From Capsicum annuum (taxonomy: Eukaryota; Streptophyta; Magnoliopsida; Solanales; Solanaceae), in the NCBI RefSeq assembly GCF_002878395.1, contig NC_061111.1, positions 23,340,699 to 23,404,698 on the forward strand: DNA of 64,000 bases, read 5' to 3'. The notes below the pieces were generated by a model. The model saw nothing but the letters and a program-made list of their open reading frames with translations, was not told where the DNA came from and did not search any database. Of the stretch, positions 9,666 through 21,678 are shown piece by piece. The translations under genes and the position numbers were made by a program. Position 1 is the stretch's first letter. Every line of letters starts with the position of its first letter.

Positions 9666-12064
9666 TGTAACACCCCGCACTTTCGGGTTAAAATTTGAAC
9701 TGTCATTTTCACGCGTATAGACTCGAACCCAATGATTCTTTGTTAATATATGTGCGATGATCAATTATATAGTGTGTTAATACCTTTGAATAAGAATTGA
9801 GGTCACAAAAATCCCCGAACTCAAAGACGAGTTGGAAACTCTTCTATCGATTAAGTTTTGATGAACATCTAAACTTGGATCAACTTTCATCGACCATAAC
9901 TTCTTGTATTTAATGAATTAGAGGTCCTACTAAATATCAAATGAAAGGTCTTCGAGTCTTCTTTCCAACGTAACTGGTTTCACCTTAATCCGATATCGGA
10001 GTAGAAAGTTATGCTCATTGTCTGCCAAAATGTGACGACAAAGCCGATGACCTATTAGCTAGGTGACGACCCATCAGCCCTAGTCGTCAGCCTAAGGCAA
10101 TGAGTGGTAAAAACCAGCCCAAAAGTGATAACCTGGATGATGGCCTATCACCCGAGTGACGGCCCATCAACCTTGGTCGTCAACTGAAGTAATTCTACGA
10201 TTTTTTTTATTTCCTTAGGGGTATTTTGGTCTTTTCCTCACTCCAAAAATCTTTCACACAGATTAAATCACCCCTTAAACATTACTAATCAGTCATTATC
10301 AGTTATACAACATCAAAAATACTCTCTTCACTCTCAAAACAAGATCAAACTAGGATTTCCTCCAAGAACAAGAAATCAAGAATAATCAAACTCTTAAGTC
10401 CAAGATTTTCAAGAAAAAAAATCAAGATTCGAGTTCTACTCTTTAAACTAAGTAATCTAAGGTACGCGAGGTTTTTCTAAAATACATGGGCATGATGAAA
10501 TCATCTTGATAATGTTTAAATATTGTGAAATCATGAATTTGCAATGGGTTTTGAATTTATACTTACAATTGTGCATTGTGAAATCCTTTTTATGATAATA
10601 TTTTGGCCCTGAGGCCTTCCCCTAAATTAAATTTGAACTCCTATATAAGTATGTATGCGTTTTTGAGTTCTAATATTGAATTGAGAGCATAAACAATTAA
10701 AATTCCTCTCTTGTTGTAAAGCCTCTTGTTTCATATGTTATGAATTATTCAATTACATATTGAGAAGCATGATTCAAATGCCTTTACTATTGTTTAAGCC
10801 TTGATTTTGAATATGAACTGAAGAAAGGTGATTCTTTTTATATAAATGAAAAGTGGTGATTTAAAGAGATTGCATGGTTTGTTACAAAATACTTGACCAC
10901 CATATGTTTGTTGAAATGTTGAAAAGAGAGAGTCCCTCCATAGTTTGACATATGTTTTGAAATATGAATCCTCTTGCATTGTTTGAATGTTTTGGTGGAC
11001 TAAACACTATTTTGAATGAAAGAGTTGTACATGATATCTTATGACTTAGAGATATAACTTGCAAGTCTTGGTACGACGATACCAAAACAGATGAATGCCA
11101 TAGCAGATTCAGAACAGACTAAAATACAAATTTTTACTCAGATTTTTAGAATTTGATTTCAGAAAGATGCATGTTTAGAACAGACTAAAAATGGGCTTAA
11201 AGAGAGTTAGGTGGTTACTCGAAGAAGGCGTTTGAGTGTAAGAGATCATCATTGGAAACTGTAGTTGCCGATACGGGTGTTATCCTAAAAAGGGAATAAT
11301 GTGAACGTCATGTAAGGGTGATGCCACAGTATACTTGTAAGGGGGTGTACCAAACTATTCAGAAACTCCAACCCTTGCAGCAAATTTGGGTTGGGGGCTT
11401 GGCCGCCGAGTCAAGAGCGGATTTCATATAGCCTGTGGAATATCATACTTGTAGGGTGTACCACCTAGCTCAGAAGTAAGATAAAGAGTGATTCGTGGAT
11501 TTAAAGAATATTTCAAAGTCTTTAAAGTGTGCCCATGTGTTTTTATATATTATATGTAAAATATTTTATGAATTGCTCTCACTTATGTTATATATATAAA
11601 TACATTATTTTGGATTACTCTGCGTACGAGTACATCTGTATTGACCCCCTATATTTCAGGATCTGAGACATAGTCCCGGGGTCCCGCTAAGCAGTAGATT
11701 GGGTTGTCCGAAGTTTGCAGTTGATAAGCCTCCCTTATTTCAGAAGGCCTTGTTGATTTGACATTGATATTTCATTTTGGTTTATGGCCCGACTGGGGGC
11801 CTTGTCCCAGCATTCAGACAGTAGTGTTTTGAGTTATTAGAGATTTCGCAAACTAGTGGCAGGTGTTTTTGAATGTTTCATGAACTCATTTTTGTATTGT
11901 TCAGTTGAAGTAAAAGAATGACCATGATTCTGTCTTATCATGTTTTTCCGCATCTTCCTTAAAGTATATGAATTGTGTATATGATTGCCAGTTAAAGAAG
12001 GGTTGTCAGACCTCCACGGTTCAGGTTGTCCGTCGCGGCCAGGGCCTCGGTTCGGGTCATGACA
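9666..12064 (+). mobile_element. Solo LTR, Ty3/gypsy-like
   Basis: It begins TGTAACACCCCGCACTTTCG and ends GGGTCATGACA, so it has TG...CA ends. It is flanked by a perfect 5-bp duplication, GATTT at 9661-9665 and 12065-12069. At 2,399 bp it has LTR-like contents: non-coding, a CACTCTCAAAACAAG leader-like region near 10330, TAAGGTACGCGAGG (about 10460), and GGGGTCCCGC near 11680. There is no primer-binding site, no polypurine tract and no gag or pol, so a full element probably recombined between its LTRs. The orientation is inferred from TGTAACACCCC, the usual 5' end of plant gypsy LTRs. Confidence 0.82.
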
Positions 12065-12445
12065 GATTTATATAAAAGTGTTGCTTGAGTAAGAAAATTC
12101 TAAAATTTTCAATTAATTGTGTCTTCAAGATGTTTAGGCAGTTGCATTTAATTTATATATCGGAAGGTAACACTTTTGTTCTACCAATATGAGTTATTTA
12201 TATATGTAAATGTTGTTGAGTCCTTCAATTAGCTCGAGTGTATCCTTACAGGTACATAGTTCTGTGGTAGTTTGCTTAAGGTTGACTATTGTGGGGAGAA
12301 TGTAATGCTAAATAGCAGGAATGGCTGGATGGTAATCTTAGTCATGAGCTTTTGTTCATGGTTTGTTTGCACAATGATTTAGTGTTTGTGAAACTCCTTA
12401 TTAGTACAGTTTGAAATTACAACATGCAAATTGATTAAATTTCAG

Positions 12446-12550
12446 GTAAAGAGCTTAATGTTCTCGATGACGACATTTCATTGAGAAATGTGAATCTTGT
12501 TTCAGAAAATAGACAACGTCCTTTACACCTTGAAACTGCCACTCAAATAG
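12446..12550 (+). other. Possible internal exon (105 nt)
   Basis: Flanked by TTAAATTTCAG (acceptor) and ATAG|GTAATGAG (donor). One frame is open throughout (phase 2 at entry, 1 at exit) and reads KELNVLDDDISLRNVNLVSE, then NRQRPLHLETATQI. The composition is coding-like. I recognise no family. It could be an exon of a host gene or a captured fragment beside the Helitron. Confidence 0.3.
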
Positions 12551-13470
12551 GTAATGAGCAAACTGCGATTAGTTAAGTTACATTCGGTCATTATGTGGTG
12601 ATATTACCCCCTGGCTAAAGCATCTATTTTAGGGGTTTATTATCTTTTGGTTCTATTCCAACTAGAGGAATTTCTTATTTGATAAAGGTGTTAATTCCTA
12701 CATTTTAAAGTGGTTTGGCAGTTTTGTAAGTGAGCATTGTTTTACAGCAAACAATTGCCTGCCCTCACTGTATAGAGTACACTATGTTTCTTTCTAAAAC
12801 CTCAGCTCTTGTAAAACAACAGTAATTGTATTGTACCTTTTCTGCTATAGTTATTGATCCACTTAACCGCAATTATATCATCAGCAGCAAAAGTATTGGG
12901 ATCTTAGTTTGAAAATGTTACGACTAAAGAAGTTTACTTAATACTTTTTGTGACTATATCAAATACTACCTTATTAGTGTCACACTTTTTGTTTCATTGC
13001 TTATGAGTTGTTATATGTGCTACTCAACATATATGAAAAATATTTATATCTTTGCTAAGTGATTTTTTATTCAACCTCATTAACTTGATAATTATTTAAT
13101 CTTCAAACTTTGTATGAATGTCAACAGTTCATTTATAAAGTTCGCTTTGAAGTACAAATTTTCTATTGATACTTTGTTATGTATCTGAACAATTACTTTA
13201 TTGGTGTAAAATGCGTTGTTGTTGCTCAATGCGAACAGTTTCTTAATATTCTCCATTGCAGCTATTGTACGCATTTTCCTAGTACTTTCAGTTAATTATT
13301 TTGAAAAAGAGATGCAAAGTCACAATTTCCATCTGAGACATACTCGATTGTATATTATATTATCTTTGTGATGTAATCTTTAATGTATTTTGATATATGC
13401 AGAAGCTGTTTATTTGTCATTCCCAATCTTTTCAATTGTTATCCAAGCTTGGAATGATTTGATTTGTAGG

Positions 13471-13566
13471 AAATTACAAAGAAGATAAAGGTGTTGGCAA
13501 ATAGATTTGATAAGATATTTGAGAATGTAATTGATCAAATCAAAGAATTGGATAGAAATCATTAGA
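13471..13566 (+). other. Possible terminal exon or coding relic
   Basis: It follows TTGATTTGTAG (acceptor-like). One frame reads EITKKIKVLANRFDKIFENV and then IDQIKELDRNH before TAG, a Lys/Glu/Ile-rich amphipathic helix. Whether it joins the candidate exon at 12446-12550 is unknown: the G left by that donor would put this sequence in another frame that also stops soon. Confidence 0.22.
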
Positions 13567-14320
13567 TGGTAACTGGTGTCGGCCAAGAAACCAAGAAATA
13601 TTTGAATCTTCGCTGAAGTTTTAAGATGAAGCTTATATCAAAATGCATTTGTCTATGACTGAATTCAAAGCATTATTTAAGGTATTTTTTTATGAGTTTT
13701 GCATATTATTGCATAAAAAATTAAATAATTCAATTAGATTCTACTATAATTGTTTCCTTCAAAATATGTAATTTTCAAATGAAAAAAATTAAGTTGTCCT
13801 CTCCCTAGTTATCACTGAATTAATATTGAGTAGTCAAGCATTTATTTGTCTTTAACCATTCATTTGTTTGTGAGCATATAGAAGAATAATTGTGGAATAA
13901 AGAAAATACATTAAAAGAATCAGATATATAACCTAATGTCGTAATCAGTTTGTTGAATTTTCTGATCAGAAAATTTAAAAATATTAGGTGTAATTGTTTC
14001 ATAGTTTGCATTTTAATTAAAAAAGTCTATTAATTTCATTAGACGTTGAAACAATCTATTAATTCCATTAGCATAATTATTAAATTACTTGAATAAAATA
14101 TACAAAGAAAATAATTGAAAAGGATAAACAATCATAATAAGTAACATTAATATATTAGTTTCTGCTATATAGTTACTTTAACAACAACTAATTTTTATTA
14201 ACTAATTTAATGCTAATGAAAGCTAAGATAAACCCTCAACAAATTGAAGATAATGTTGACCCTATTTGCACTTTGGAATCAGATTAGCTAAAATCTCCAT
14301 TCAAATTACCATAAACTTCT

Positions 14321-15600
14321 TTAAACACTAGTTGCTTCATTTGAAACTTCTCCTTCATCATATGTCAAAATCTCTAGACCCTGTCTTCTTGTCACACGTG
14401 ATAGTGCAACATATAGCTGGCCATGTGTGATCATGACTTTCTTCAAATATAACTCAACATGAGATAAAGATTGCCCTTGTCTTTTATTGATAGTCATGAC
14501 AAATGATACAACTATTGGAAACTGTCTTCTTTGAAACTTAAAGGGTATTCTTAAATCAGACTTTCGCCTTGATAACCCAATTTTCAATTTTAGTGATGAT
14601 TAATCTTGTTCTATTACAAAACCCTGAAGATTGATCTATATTTCTCAATAACATCATGGGTACACCAACTTTTAAAGTGATGGCATGATTTGGTATCCCA
14701 GAGCATTTTATAGTATTTAGGAATTCAGGAGTATGTACTTGTTCTAAACCTATAAATGTGTCTTCTGAAATACATATTGTACCAAAGAAGGTTGTTACTT
14801 CACTTTGATTGAGCGATACCATATGCTTATTGATTGATTCTACCATGTCAAGAGCGGGAGAAAGGATTCCTCTTTTCTGTAGGAATGTTACATCATTGCA
14901 ATGTGAATAAAAATCTGAATATGTACTACTCACAGTGAGAGAAATTGAATCTTCACAATCACTAATAAGAAAATCATCAGGTATAGAAAATTTTTCAATT
15001 CCATCAACTAAATTACCAATCATATCATCTCCAACCGCTAAAATTCAATTTGTAAATTCTATTCGATCATTCAAAAACCTCATATTCTTTGATAGCTTTA
15101 GTAAATGACAATTAGCCCACAAATATGAAGAATTAAGGGTAACATTTACAATATATTGTCTGTTACCTTTTGTAATGACCGATAGAATTTATCTAAAATC
15201 ACCACTAAGAACAACTGTTTTACCTTCAAATGGCCGATATAAATTAGATACATCTTCAAATCTAAGAGTATCTCTTAAAGTTTTGTCAAGAGCTTCAAAA
15301 CAATATCTATGCATCATTGGTGTCTCATCCCAAATAATTAACTTTGTCTTCACAATCAAACTTGCAAGAAGACTGCCCTGTTTTATATTACATGTAGAAT
15401 CTTCTGTTGAATTGAGTGGGATAGCAAATCTTGAATGGATTGTTGGACCTCCGGTTAATAAAAGTGATGCAATCCCGTTTGATGCCACTGTTAAAACAAT
15501 GTCTCCTTTAGATCTTACTGCTGAAGATAAATTCCTCCAAAGAAAAGTCTTTCTAGTTCTTCCATGACCATATAAAAAGAAAAAAATCGCTTTTGTTGCG
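14321..15600 (-). pseudogene. Helitron PIF1-like helicase domain
   Basis: From about 15600 downward the frame reads FFLYGHGRTRKTF, a damaged Walker A: the loop Lys and Thr remain but two Gly are replaced by Arg. Next come SNGIASLLLTGGPTIHSRF, KLIIWDETPMMHR (Walker B, DE intact), and VVLSGDFR followed by a stop where helicase motif III normally has Gln (about 15188). The C-terminal part (15023-14321) carries GVPMMLLRNID, then after a frameshift FVMTINKRQGQSLSH and GQLYVALSRV, the classic PIF1/RecD motifs V and VI. At least three frame breaks separate the segments. In a functional element this domain unwinds DNA during rolling-circle replication. Confidence 0.87.
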
Positions 15601-17800
15601 CTTCACTATTGTTATGATTCTGTCATAAATTGACCTTTGCTCCTCTGTTAATCTATTTAGAAGATCTTCATGTTCTCAGACAAAGAGTTTTTATTGTAAC
15701 ATAGTTTCTCAAGGATTAGTCTATTGGTAATATCAACTTGTTCTGCATTATAAGTTGATTTTGGCATTATTGAAAAATTCTGAAAACTTCTTCCACAATC
15801 TTTTAATGAATTTTTTAACTTTCGCAGATAATAATTTTTCAGTTCATCATTTGTTAGCTCAACCCCTGTGAAAAAAGGTTATTCACTGATAATGTTTTAT
15901 TTAATGTAGAGAAATCTATCAATACTAAAGGTATTTATAGTATAAACCCTTTAATAATATTAGAGAATTGATCGATTATGTTTTTCTCTAGGTTTACTCA
16001 AAAATTTATTTCCTGTGAAAGAATGGTCAGTTTAAAATTTTATTTTCTTATAAAATGCTTTCATAGAAAAAAAAAATTTAGTCAACTTACAATGAAAAAT
16101 TCATATTTGAAGAATTTTTGGAGCATTCAAATTTTTGGGATATAATTTAAAGAATTATACATGCAAAATATTTATAATAAATTTTTAACAAATATTTATA
16201 AAAATAATTTGAAATGATAAATTTGTGTATCTGGATTGTCCATCACTCGTCGTACTTCATGTAGGATATCTTCAGAAAGTAAAAGCCATGTAACCACCCA
16301 AACAAATTCTGACTGAGGCATTTTTCAGTTACTTGCCTTCTTTATGGCATTCACATATTCTTTTCATCTAATAAACCCAATGTGTAACATGAATCTCTAA
16401 ATATGAGATGAACTTTATTGTTCACTGTGCATAGATCTTCCTAACACTTAGGACCTCTAATGATATTTAACAATATTCTGAGATAATATAATTCTCCACT
16501 ACCTGGTGGTACAAAAAAATACTCTACCAATAGAAAATATAGAATTATCGCTTTCTTTCCACTCTTTTAATTTTTTATTCCACACAAATATAAGAGGAAA
16601 TTTCACATAAGTTAAATGTCTTGCTTCTTTATTTGACTTGTTCGACTCAAACTAACTTAAAAATTGTGATTCTCTTACACTTGATTTACTGTCAACAACA
16701 TCAATTGGATCACTACCAGAGAAAAACAATTGGTTGTTAATTAGGTAGATGAAACGACAGCCTTTCAACTGCAGGTTCTCTATGGTGAATTGGAAATTCA
16801 AAAATTCTTCAAGCAGCTTCACACGGAAAAATATATCGACAATCATAATACATTTTAATTTATCAATATTTATTGAATCTTTTTCATGCGCACTTTGTGT
16901 AAAAATTGCGGTTACATGATCATTTTCTTTGTTTATGTACTTAAATAGGTACTTTATCGATTTCGCTTGATTGCACTATTCAACATTACTATGTGCACTG
17001 TACTTCAACAACAAATATATATTGTGTGATACCACATACCTATTATCCAAATGAATACCTTCTCTTTTGATAGTTCTACCATTCTTTCTCATTTATAAAT
17101 TGGATATCTATCTTCATCAATTGTGGTGTTTTGTACATACTTCTTTGGAAAGTGTTTTGAACATCGACCATTCTGTATGCATGGAGATGATTTTCTAGCA
17201 AGACTAATGCTTCATGTATCATGAATTTTTTCACGACCTTGTAATAATGAGGATCATCCATTTCATCTGGTATTTCTGTTGAAATTATTTGATCTATGTC
17301 TCTCACAGTTGGACATTTATTATGAAGAAACAACAATATGTGCGCATGTAGTAACCCTCGCTTCTGGAATTCAATAATATAAATCACTGCATCAAATGTA
17401 ATACATTATATGTAATATTTAAATATAATTTTTAAAATGTAATAGAAAACCAATCTGAGAGTTAGTATACTAAGTAGGTTTATCATCATAAATTTGAATA
17501 GTAAAATAATTGGTTTTTAGTTATAATAATAATATATTAAAAAAAGTGAATTTAATTTCTGATTTAACTGCTCCAAATATTTGTTTCTCTTTCAAACTCT
17601 TTATTAGGCGATCTAATTTGATTTTGAATACCCTTGACAAAATGTCTGGCCGATCTTCTGGTTCTAAGCCTCTACTCTTTAAGAATTTGATAATTTCAGG
17701 CCATTTTGAATTGCAAGTAAATATGATAAATAGATCTGGATATTCGGCCTATTTTCAAATTGTCATAGCATCTTGATTATTATGGATCATATATCGTGCA
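15600..17800 (-). pseudogene. Helitron Rep endonuclease and linker, degenerate
   Basis: The HUH motif sits in EFQKRGLLHAHILLFLHNK (17387-17330), where HAH would bind the metal. Downstream, YVVPHNIYLLLKY and then KYLFKYINKENDHVTAIF (about 17040-16890) match the Rep region that carries the catalytic tyrosines. The linker follows: SGSDPIDVVDSKSSVRESQF (about 16720-16660), GSGELYYLRILLNI (about 16490) and DELKNYYLRKLKNSLKDCGR (about 15840). Multiple stops interrupt it. Rep nicks and joins the transposon strand. The sequence matches known plant Helitron proteins in order and spacing. Confidence 0.82.
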
Positions 17801-18800
17801 TCCTCGGTGAAGCTGGATGATAGAATTACCCTTTTACCATGAGAAGAAGGATCAATTTCTCCACGTAAAACTGCATCTTCTAATTCTCTGTACATTGCAA
17901 CATGCAATTGCTTTTGATGAGTTCTAATATACTTCAACCTAGATGATTCAATCATTGTAAATGCATATACTAAGAATTGTTGAAATAACCTTTTTGAGTT
18001 CACAATTCTTGGTACTTCACCATTCCTTTCTTGAATTTTGTAAGAAAAAATTCACGCATGCTAATGAATTTTCTTCCTTGACTTGATTTATCTTTTTCAT
18101 TTAAAATAATATCCTCTCTATAACCATCTTTGCCATATGAAAAAGTAATGAATATCAGAGAGCTAAATAGAAAGCATTTAACTCATTTATTCTTTGAAGC
18201 AATGCAGTTTGGGTTTCAACAACAATATCTCTATCACATTGCGATACTTCAAAATCTCCAACCATCAAAGCCGCAACTTCTGAAACAGTTGGCAAATTAT
18301 ATCTTCTTCCATCATAGTTTCGCTTTCCTACTAATTTGAGTCTAACATTTATGTGAGAATCTTCTTGAAATCTATCTCATACCATTTTAAATGACTTTAT
18401 CAAAACATTTTGATCATCAAACATTTATTTCAAATCTTGAACAATTTCAGCATGATTTTTGTTTATGCTCTCACCTCGACTACATAAGATTAGAAAATCA
18501 AATTATTTGAAGTTATTTAATTAATTAGACTATTCATTAGTATAAGAATAAAGAATGATTGAATACTAACCTCAATGCGTGAATTCTTTTTTGTACTTTA
18601 TTTTCAGTATCATAATTCATATATGTATAATTGTGCAAATTTTAGAGTGGATCCTTCTGTGGGTAATAAACTTTCAATTTGATGATAGTTTTGCCCAAAT
18701 AGTGTAAATGCTTTTGGTCCCCTTGTTTGATTAATCGAAGCATCAACTTTTCTTTTCATTGATGTAAATGAAACATGGAGTTATAACTTCTAATATTATT
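17800..18800 (-). pseudogene. Helitron helicase-like N-terminal domain
   Basis: The minus strand reads GPKAFTLFGQNYHQIESLLP then KFAQLYIYDTENEVQKRIHA (about 18720-18580), a hallmark of plant Helitron proteins. A short AT-rich interruption around 18480-18570 (possibly an intron) follows. Next come NVRLKLVGKRNYDGRRYNLP and SEVAALMVGDFE (about 18340-18260), then LLFPYGKDGYREDIILNEKD (about 18140-18090). The frame beyond 18003 is shifted. This domain lies upstream of Rep in intact elements. Confidence 0.82.
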
Positions 18801-18899
18801 TTTGAACTGATTACTCTTTGGACCTGAATAAATAACAATTGGTGAATGAATATGTATACTAGATTATAATTATTATTTAAGTATGGTAAAAAGATTTAG

Positions 18900-20123
18900 T
18901 CACTTGATCTGAATAATAATTGTCTTAAAATTGAAGGAGGTTCTTTTGGCTTTTGTAAATTTATTTTTCCATGAAGACAACACAAAGAGAACTTTGATCT
19001 TTTAGATTTTAACTTCTTGTTGATCATTTCTTCATACCAGAAGTAACCACTACAAGGTACACATTCAAAAATTGGATCTCCAATATTCCGGTAATCTGTT
19101 AATCAAATAGTCAAATGTAAGATTGTTTTGAATTGTCAAATTTTTATGACTTTTTATTACAAATAAAAGATCATAACAATTTTTTGTACCTTCATTATCA
19201 ATGCATGCATTTTCTACATCAAACTCTATAAAATGAATATAAGAATCATATTAATGCCACTTAATACATATAGAAAGTATGCTTATGAAATTGTTCTAAT
19301 TTGTGTTATTATAGACATGGCTTTATAATCATCTACATTTTCATTCATATCATTATTTGCTGCACTTGTAATAAAGTATCATAAGTAGAGAATTCAACAA
19401 ATTCACCTTTAATTATTTAAACTAAATAAAATCAATTGAAATTGAATATTTTTATGTCTTAAACCATTTATTAATTAAAAAAGATATGCCTTGTACATCA
19501 TCATCAATACTGTCAGCGTCAACTTCTACTCGTATATAAAAAGAATTCACGTTAATATGTTTTAATGAGTCATTATATATATATATGGTTAATTTAAACA
19601 TTAACCTTGTAACAATAATAATTTATTTAAATCTGGTAAAAGATGAGTTTTCTGCATTGTTGAAGATGATGCCACATATTGCATATCAATATCTTGTGTT
19701 AGATTTTGATATTTTGACTTAGCATGAGATGATGAAGAATGATCATTGTTCTTTATGGCTGTAATATGTGAAGCATAGGAACTTTGACAATTTGTGAAAT
19801 CTTTCATAGTTTTTTTTCCTTTCCATTTTCTTAAAGCATTCCCTTTGATATGGGTAGACTTAAAAATATTTGTAAAAACATTAATAAAAAATATCTTATC
19901 ATAGTTATAATTATTTTAAAAAAATTATAAAACGAACAACAGAATAGAAAAAGACATATCTATCAGGTAATTATGTTTATGAATGTTATAAATTTAACTA
20001 ATAAGTTTTGTGAATGAATATTGATAAAAAGATCATACCATTGTTATTAGAGGATGTTTTAAATCATTTCTGAATCCATATGCTTATTCTATTCTTTGTT
20101 GCTAGTTTCTTTTCTTTGTCCAT
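18900..20123 (-). pseudogene. Helitron 5' exons (N-terminal region, several introns)
   Basis: The exon at about 19100-18905 reads NIGDPIFECVPCSGYFWYEE then KFSLCCLHGKINL and KEPPSILRQLLF, a Cys-containing segment conserved in plant Helitron proteins. Upstream are tiny acidic exon candidates: EFDVENACIDNEG (about 19230-19193), VEVDADSIDDDVQG (about 19530-19488) and a 68-codon open frame at 19807-19601 ending in a possible donor (CAAG|GTTAAT). A first ATG at 20123 begins MDKEKKLATKNR, but that frame meets TGA after 19 codons. Splice assignments are by eye. Confidence 0.55.
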
Positions 20124-20754
20124 ATCAAATTACATAAAAACTGAATATGGTATGAAAAGTTACAGAGAAATTTTGAAATAAAATAGAAGTTACTTAATAA
20201 ATATTATAATAATATGCCAAATGACAGATGACACTTGCGTTAATCAGGAGGCAGTATATTTTTTTAACTAATTTGGAGTTGGTAAATTCCTAAAGATAGA
20301 GATTATCAATAGATATGTAATGCCGCAACTATCCCACTTAGAAATGCAAATGTTGAAAGGACAATTTTTAAAGTTTAAAATAAAACTGCAGTTTTCCTGA
20401 TGTAATGTAACTATTATTTTTTGAAAGTTTAATTAAAATTCACATAAATTCTTCTGTTTTATTGCTTCTTATTAATATTAAATTAAATAATATTCATGTT
20501 CTAAACACATACTCTTAAAATTAGGTGTTACTGATGTGCAGAAATTTAACATATTTAAACAGGGTAAGTTTTTGTAGTTAGTATAATGGGAGAAAAAGAC
20601 TATTTTGATGGATTGATTTACAACCTCTCCAAATATATGCCACTTGTTTGCACTAACTTAAAGTTGAATAATGTGTACAATGAAAGAAGTTTTTCAAATT
20701 AGTAGAACATATTTGTAATAGAATGTTGTGTCAGCTTAGATATATTATGTTAAA
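20124..20754. other. Non-coding stretch upstream of the Helitron
   Basis: AT-rich, with no open frame or recognised repeat. The 5' end of the Helitron is probably here. Confidence 0.35.
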
Positions 20755-21371
20755 GTACTATATATAACTGATGTCACTATATCCAATTATAAATATAGTT
20801 TGGCATGCTATAAAAATGTTAAGGTTCTTGAAAGTTTAAAACTTGTTGAAATTCTTATAGGGATGTTTGATAGTCAAAATGTTATACCATGTTGTTTAAC
20901 CACAGTACATTGAAGTAATATTTTTGTTTGCTTTTGTACAAGATATGCTGAAGTGCTCTTATTAGGTGATATTTTTATTTGACCGGTTGATACTTATGGT
21001 GAGTGATTTTGTTAGTCTAATCTTGATCGAAAATATTTTAATTAGGAATCCTTTGGCGCTACAAATATGAGTTTTATATAATAATAAATTCCTAATACTG
21101 AAAAAGAGTTCTATTCTCTCTTCGACAGATGAAACTTTAAGTTGCATCACCGACATTGTTAAAGTTCAAGTACTGTATATAAGTAATGTCACTATGTACA
21201 ATTAGAAATACAATTTGAAATGATACAAAATATGTTAAGGTTGTTGAAAGATTTAAAACTGTTGAGATATTTATAGGAATATTTGTACAAACGGGGTGGC
21301 ATGTCATGTTGTTTTTCTGTTGCGCGTTTAATTGTCATTTTTCGATTGCTTTTGCACTAAATATGCTGAAG
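20755..21371. repeat. 415-bp tandem duplication, second unit interrupted
   Basis: Unit 1 (20755-21169) starts GTACTATATATAACTGATG and contains GATATGCTGAAGTGCTCTTA. Unit 2 starts at 21170 (GTACTGTATATAAGTAATG) and follows unit 1 as far as ATATGCTGAAG at 21371, where a transposon is inserted. Unit 2 resumes at 31722 with TGCTGAAGTGCTC and remains similar to unit 1 (GACnGGTTGATA, GTTAGnnTAATCTTG, GGAATCCTTTG) until about 31850. The two pieces show the pre-insertion arrangement directly. Confidence 0.8.
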
Positions 21372-21678
21372 TAGGGGTGTGCATCGGTCGGTTCGGTTCG
21401 ATTGTATGTATTATCGGTTTGGTTTATCGAATTTTGATTTCTAAATATGCTAAATCAATAACCAAATCAATAAGATATTTTTTTTATCGATTTTTAGTTT
21501 ATCGGTTTTTATTCCTTTACGGTTTGATTTTTGATTTAACCAATAAGAAAATACACATAAAATAAAAAAAAAAAATATATATATATATATAGGCATAAAA
21601 TAGAAATTTACTATATTCTTATTGGGTTATCGGTTTATCCAATAACCCAATAAGAAAAAATCAAATCGAACCAATAAC

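Larger units (their letters stand above)
12070..14300. other. Non-coding stretch between solo LTR and Helitron helicase
   Basis: Apart from the two weak exon candidates, this is AT-rich sequence with short T runs. The 3' end of the minus-strand Helitron (hairpin plus CTRR) should lie in or left of 13.6-14.3 kb, but I could not place it. Confidence 0.35.
14280..20123 (-). mobile_element. Degenerate autonomous Helitron (Rep/helicase)
   Basis: The minus strand encodes, in order, small 5' exons, the Helitron N-terminal domain, a Rep endonuclease and a PIF1-type helicase, the layout of plant RepHel proteins that drive rolling-circle transposition. Numerous stops and frameshifts, and an eroded helicase P-loop, show that it is dead. 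The exact termini (5' TC, 3' hairpin and CTRR) were not found, so the limits given are those of the coding evidence. Confidence 0.82.
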
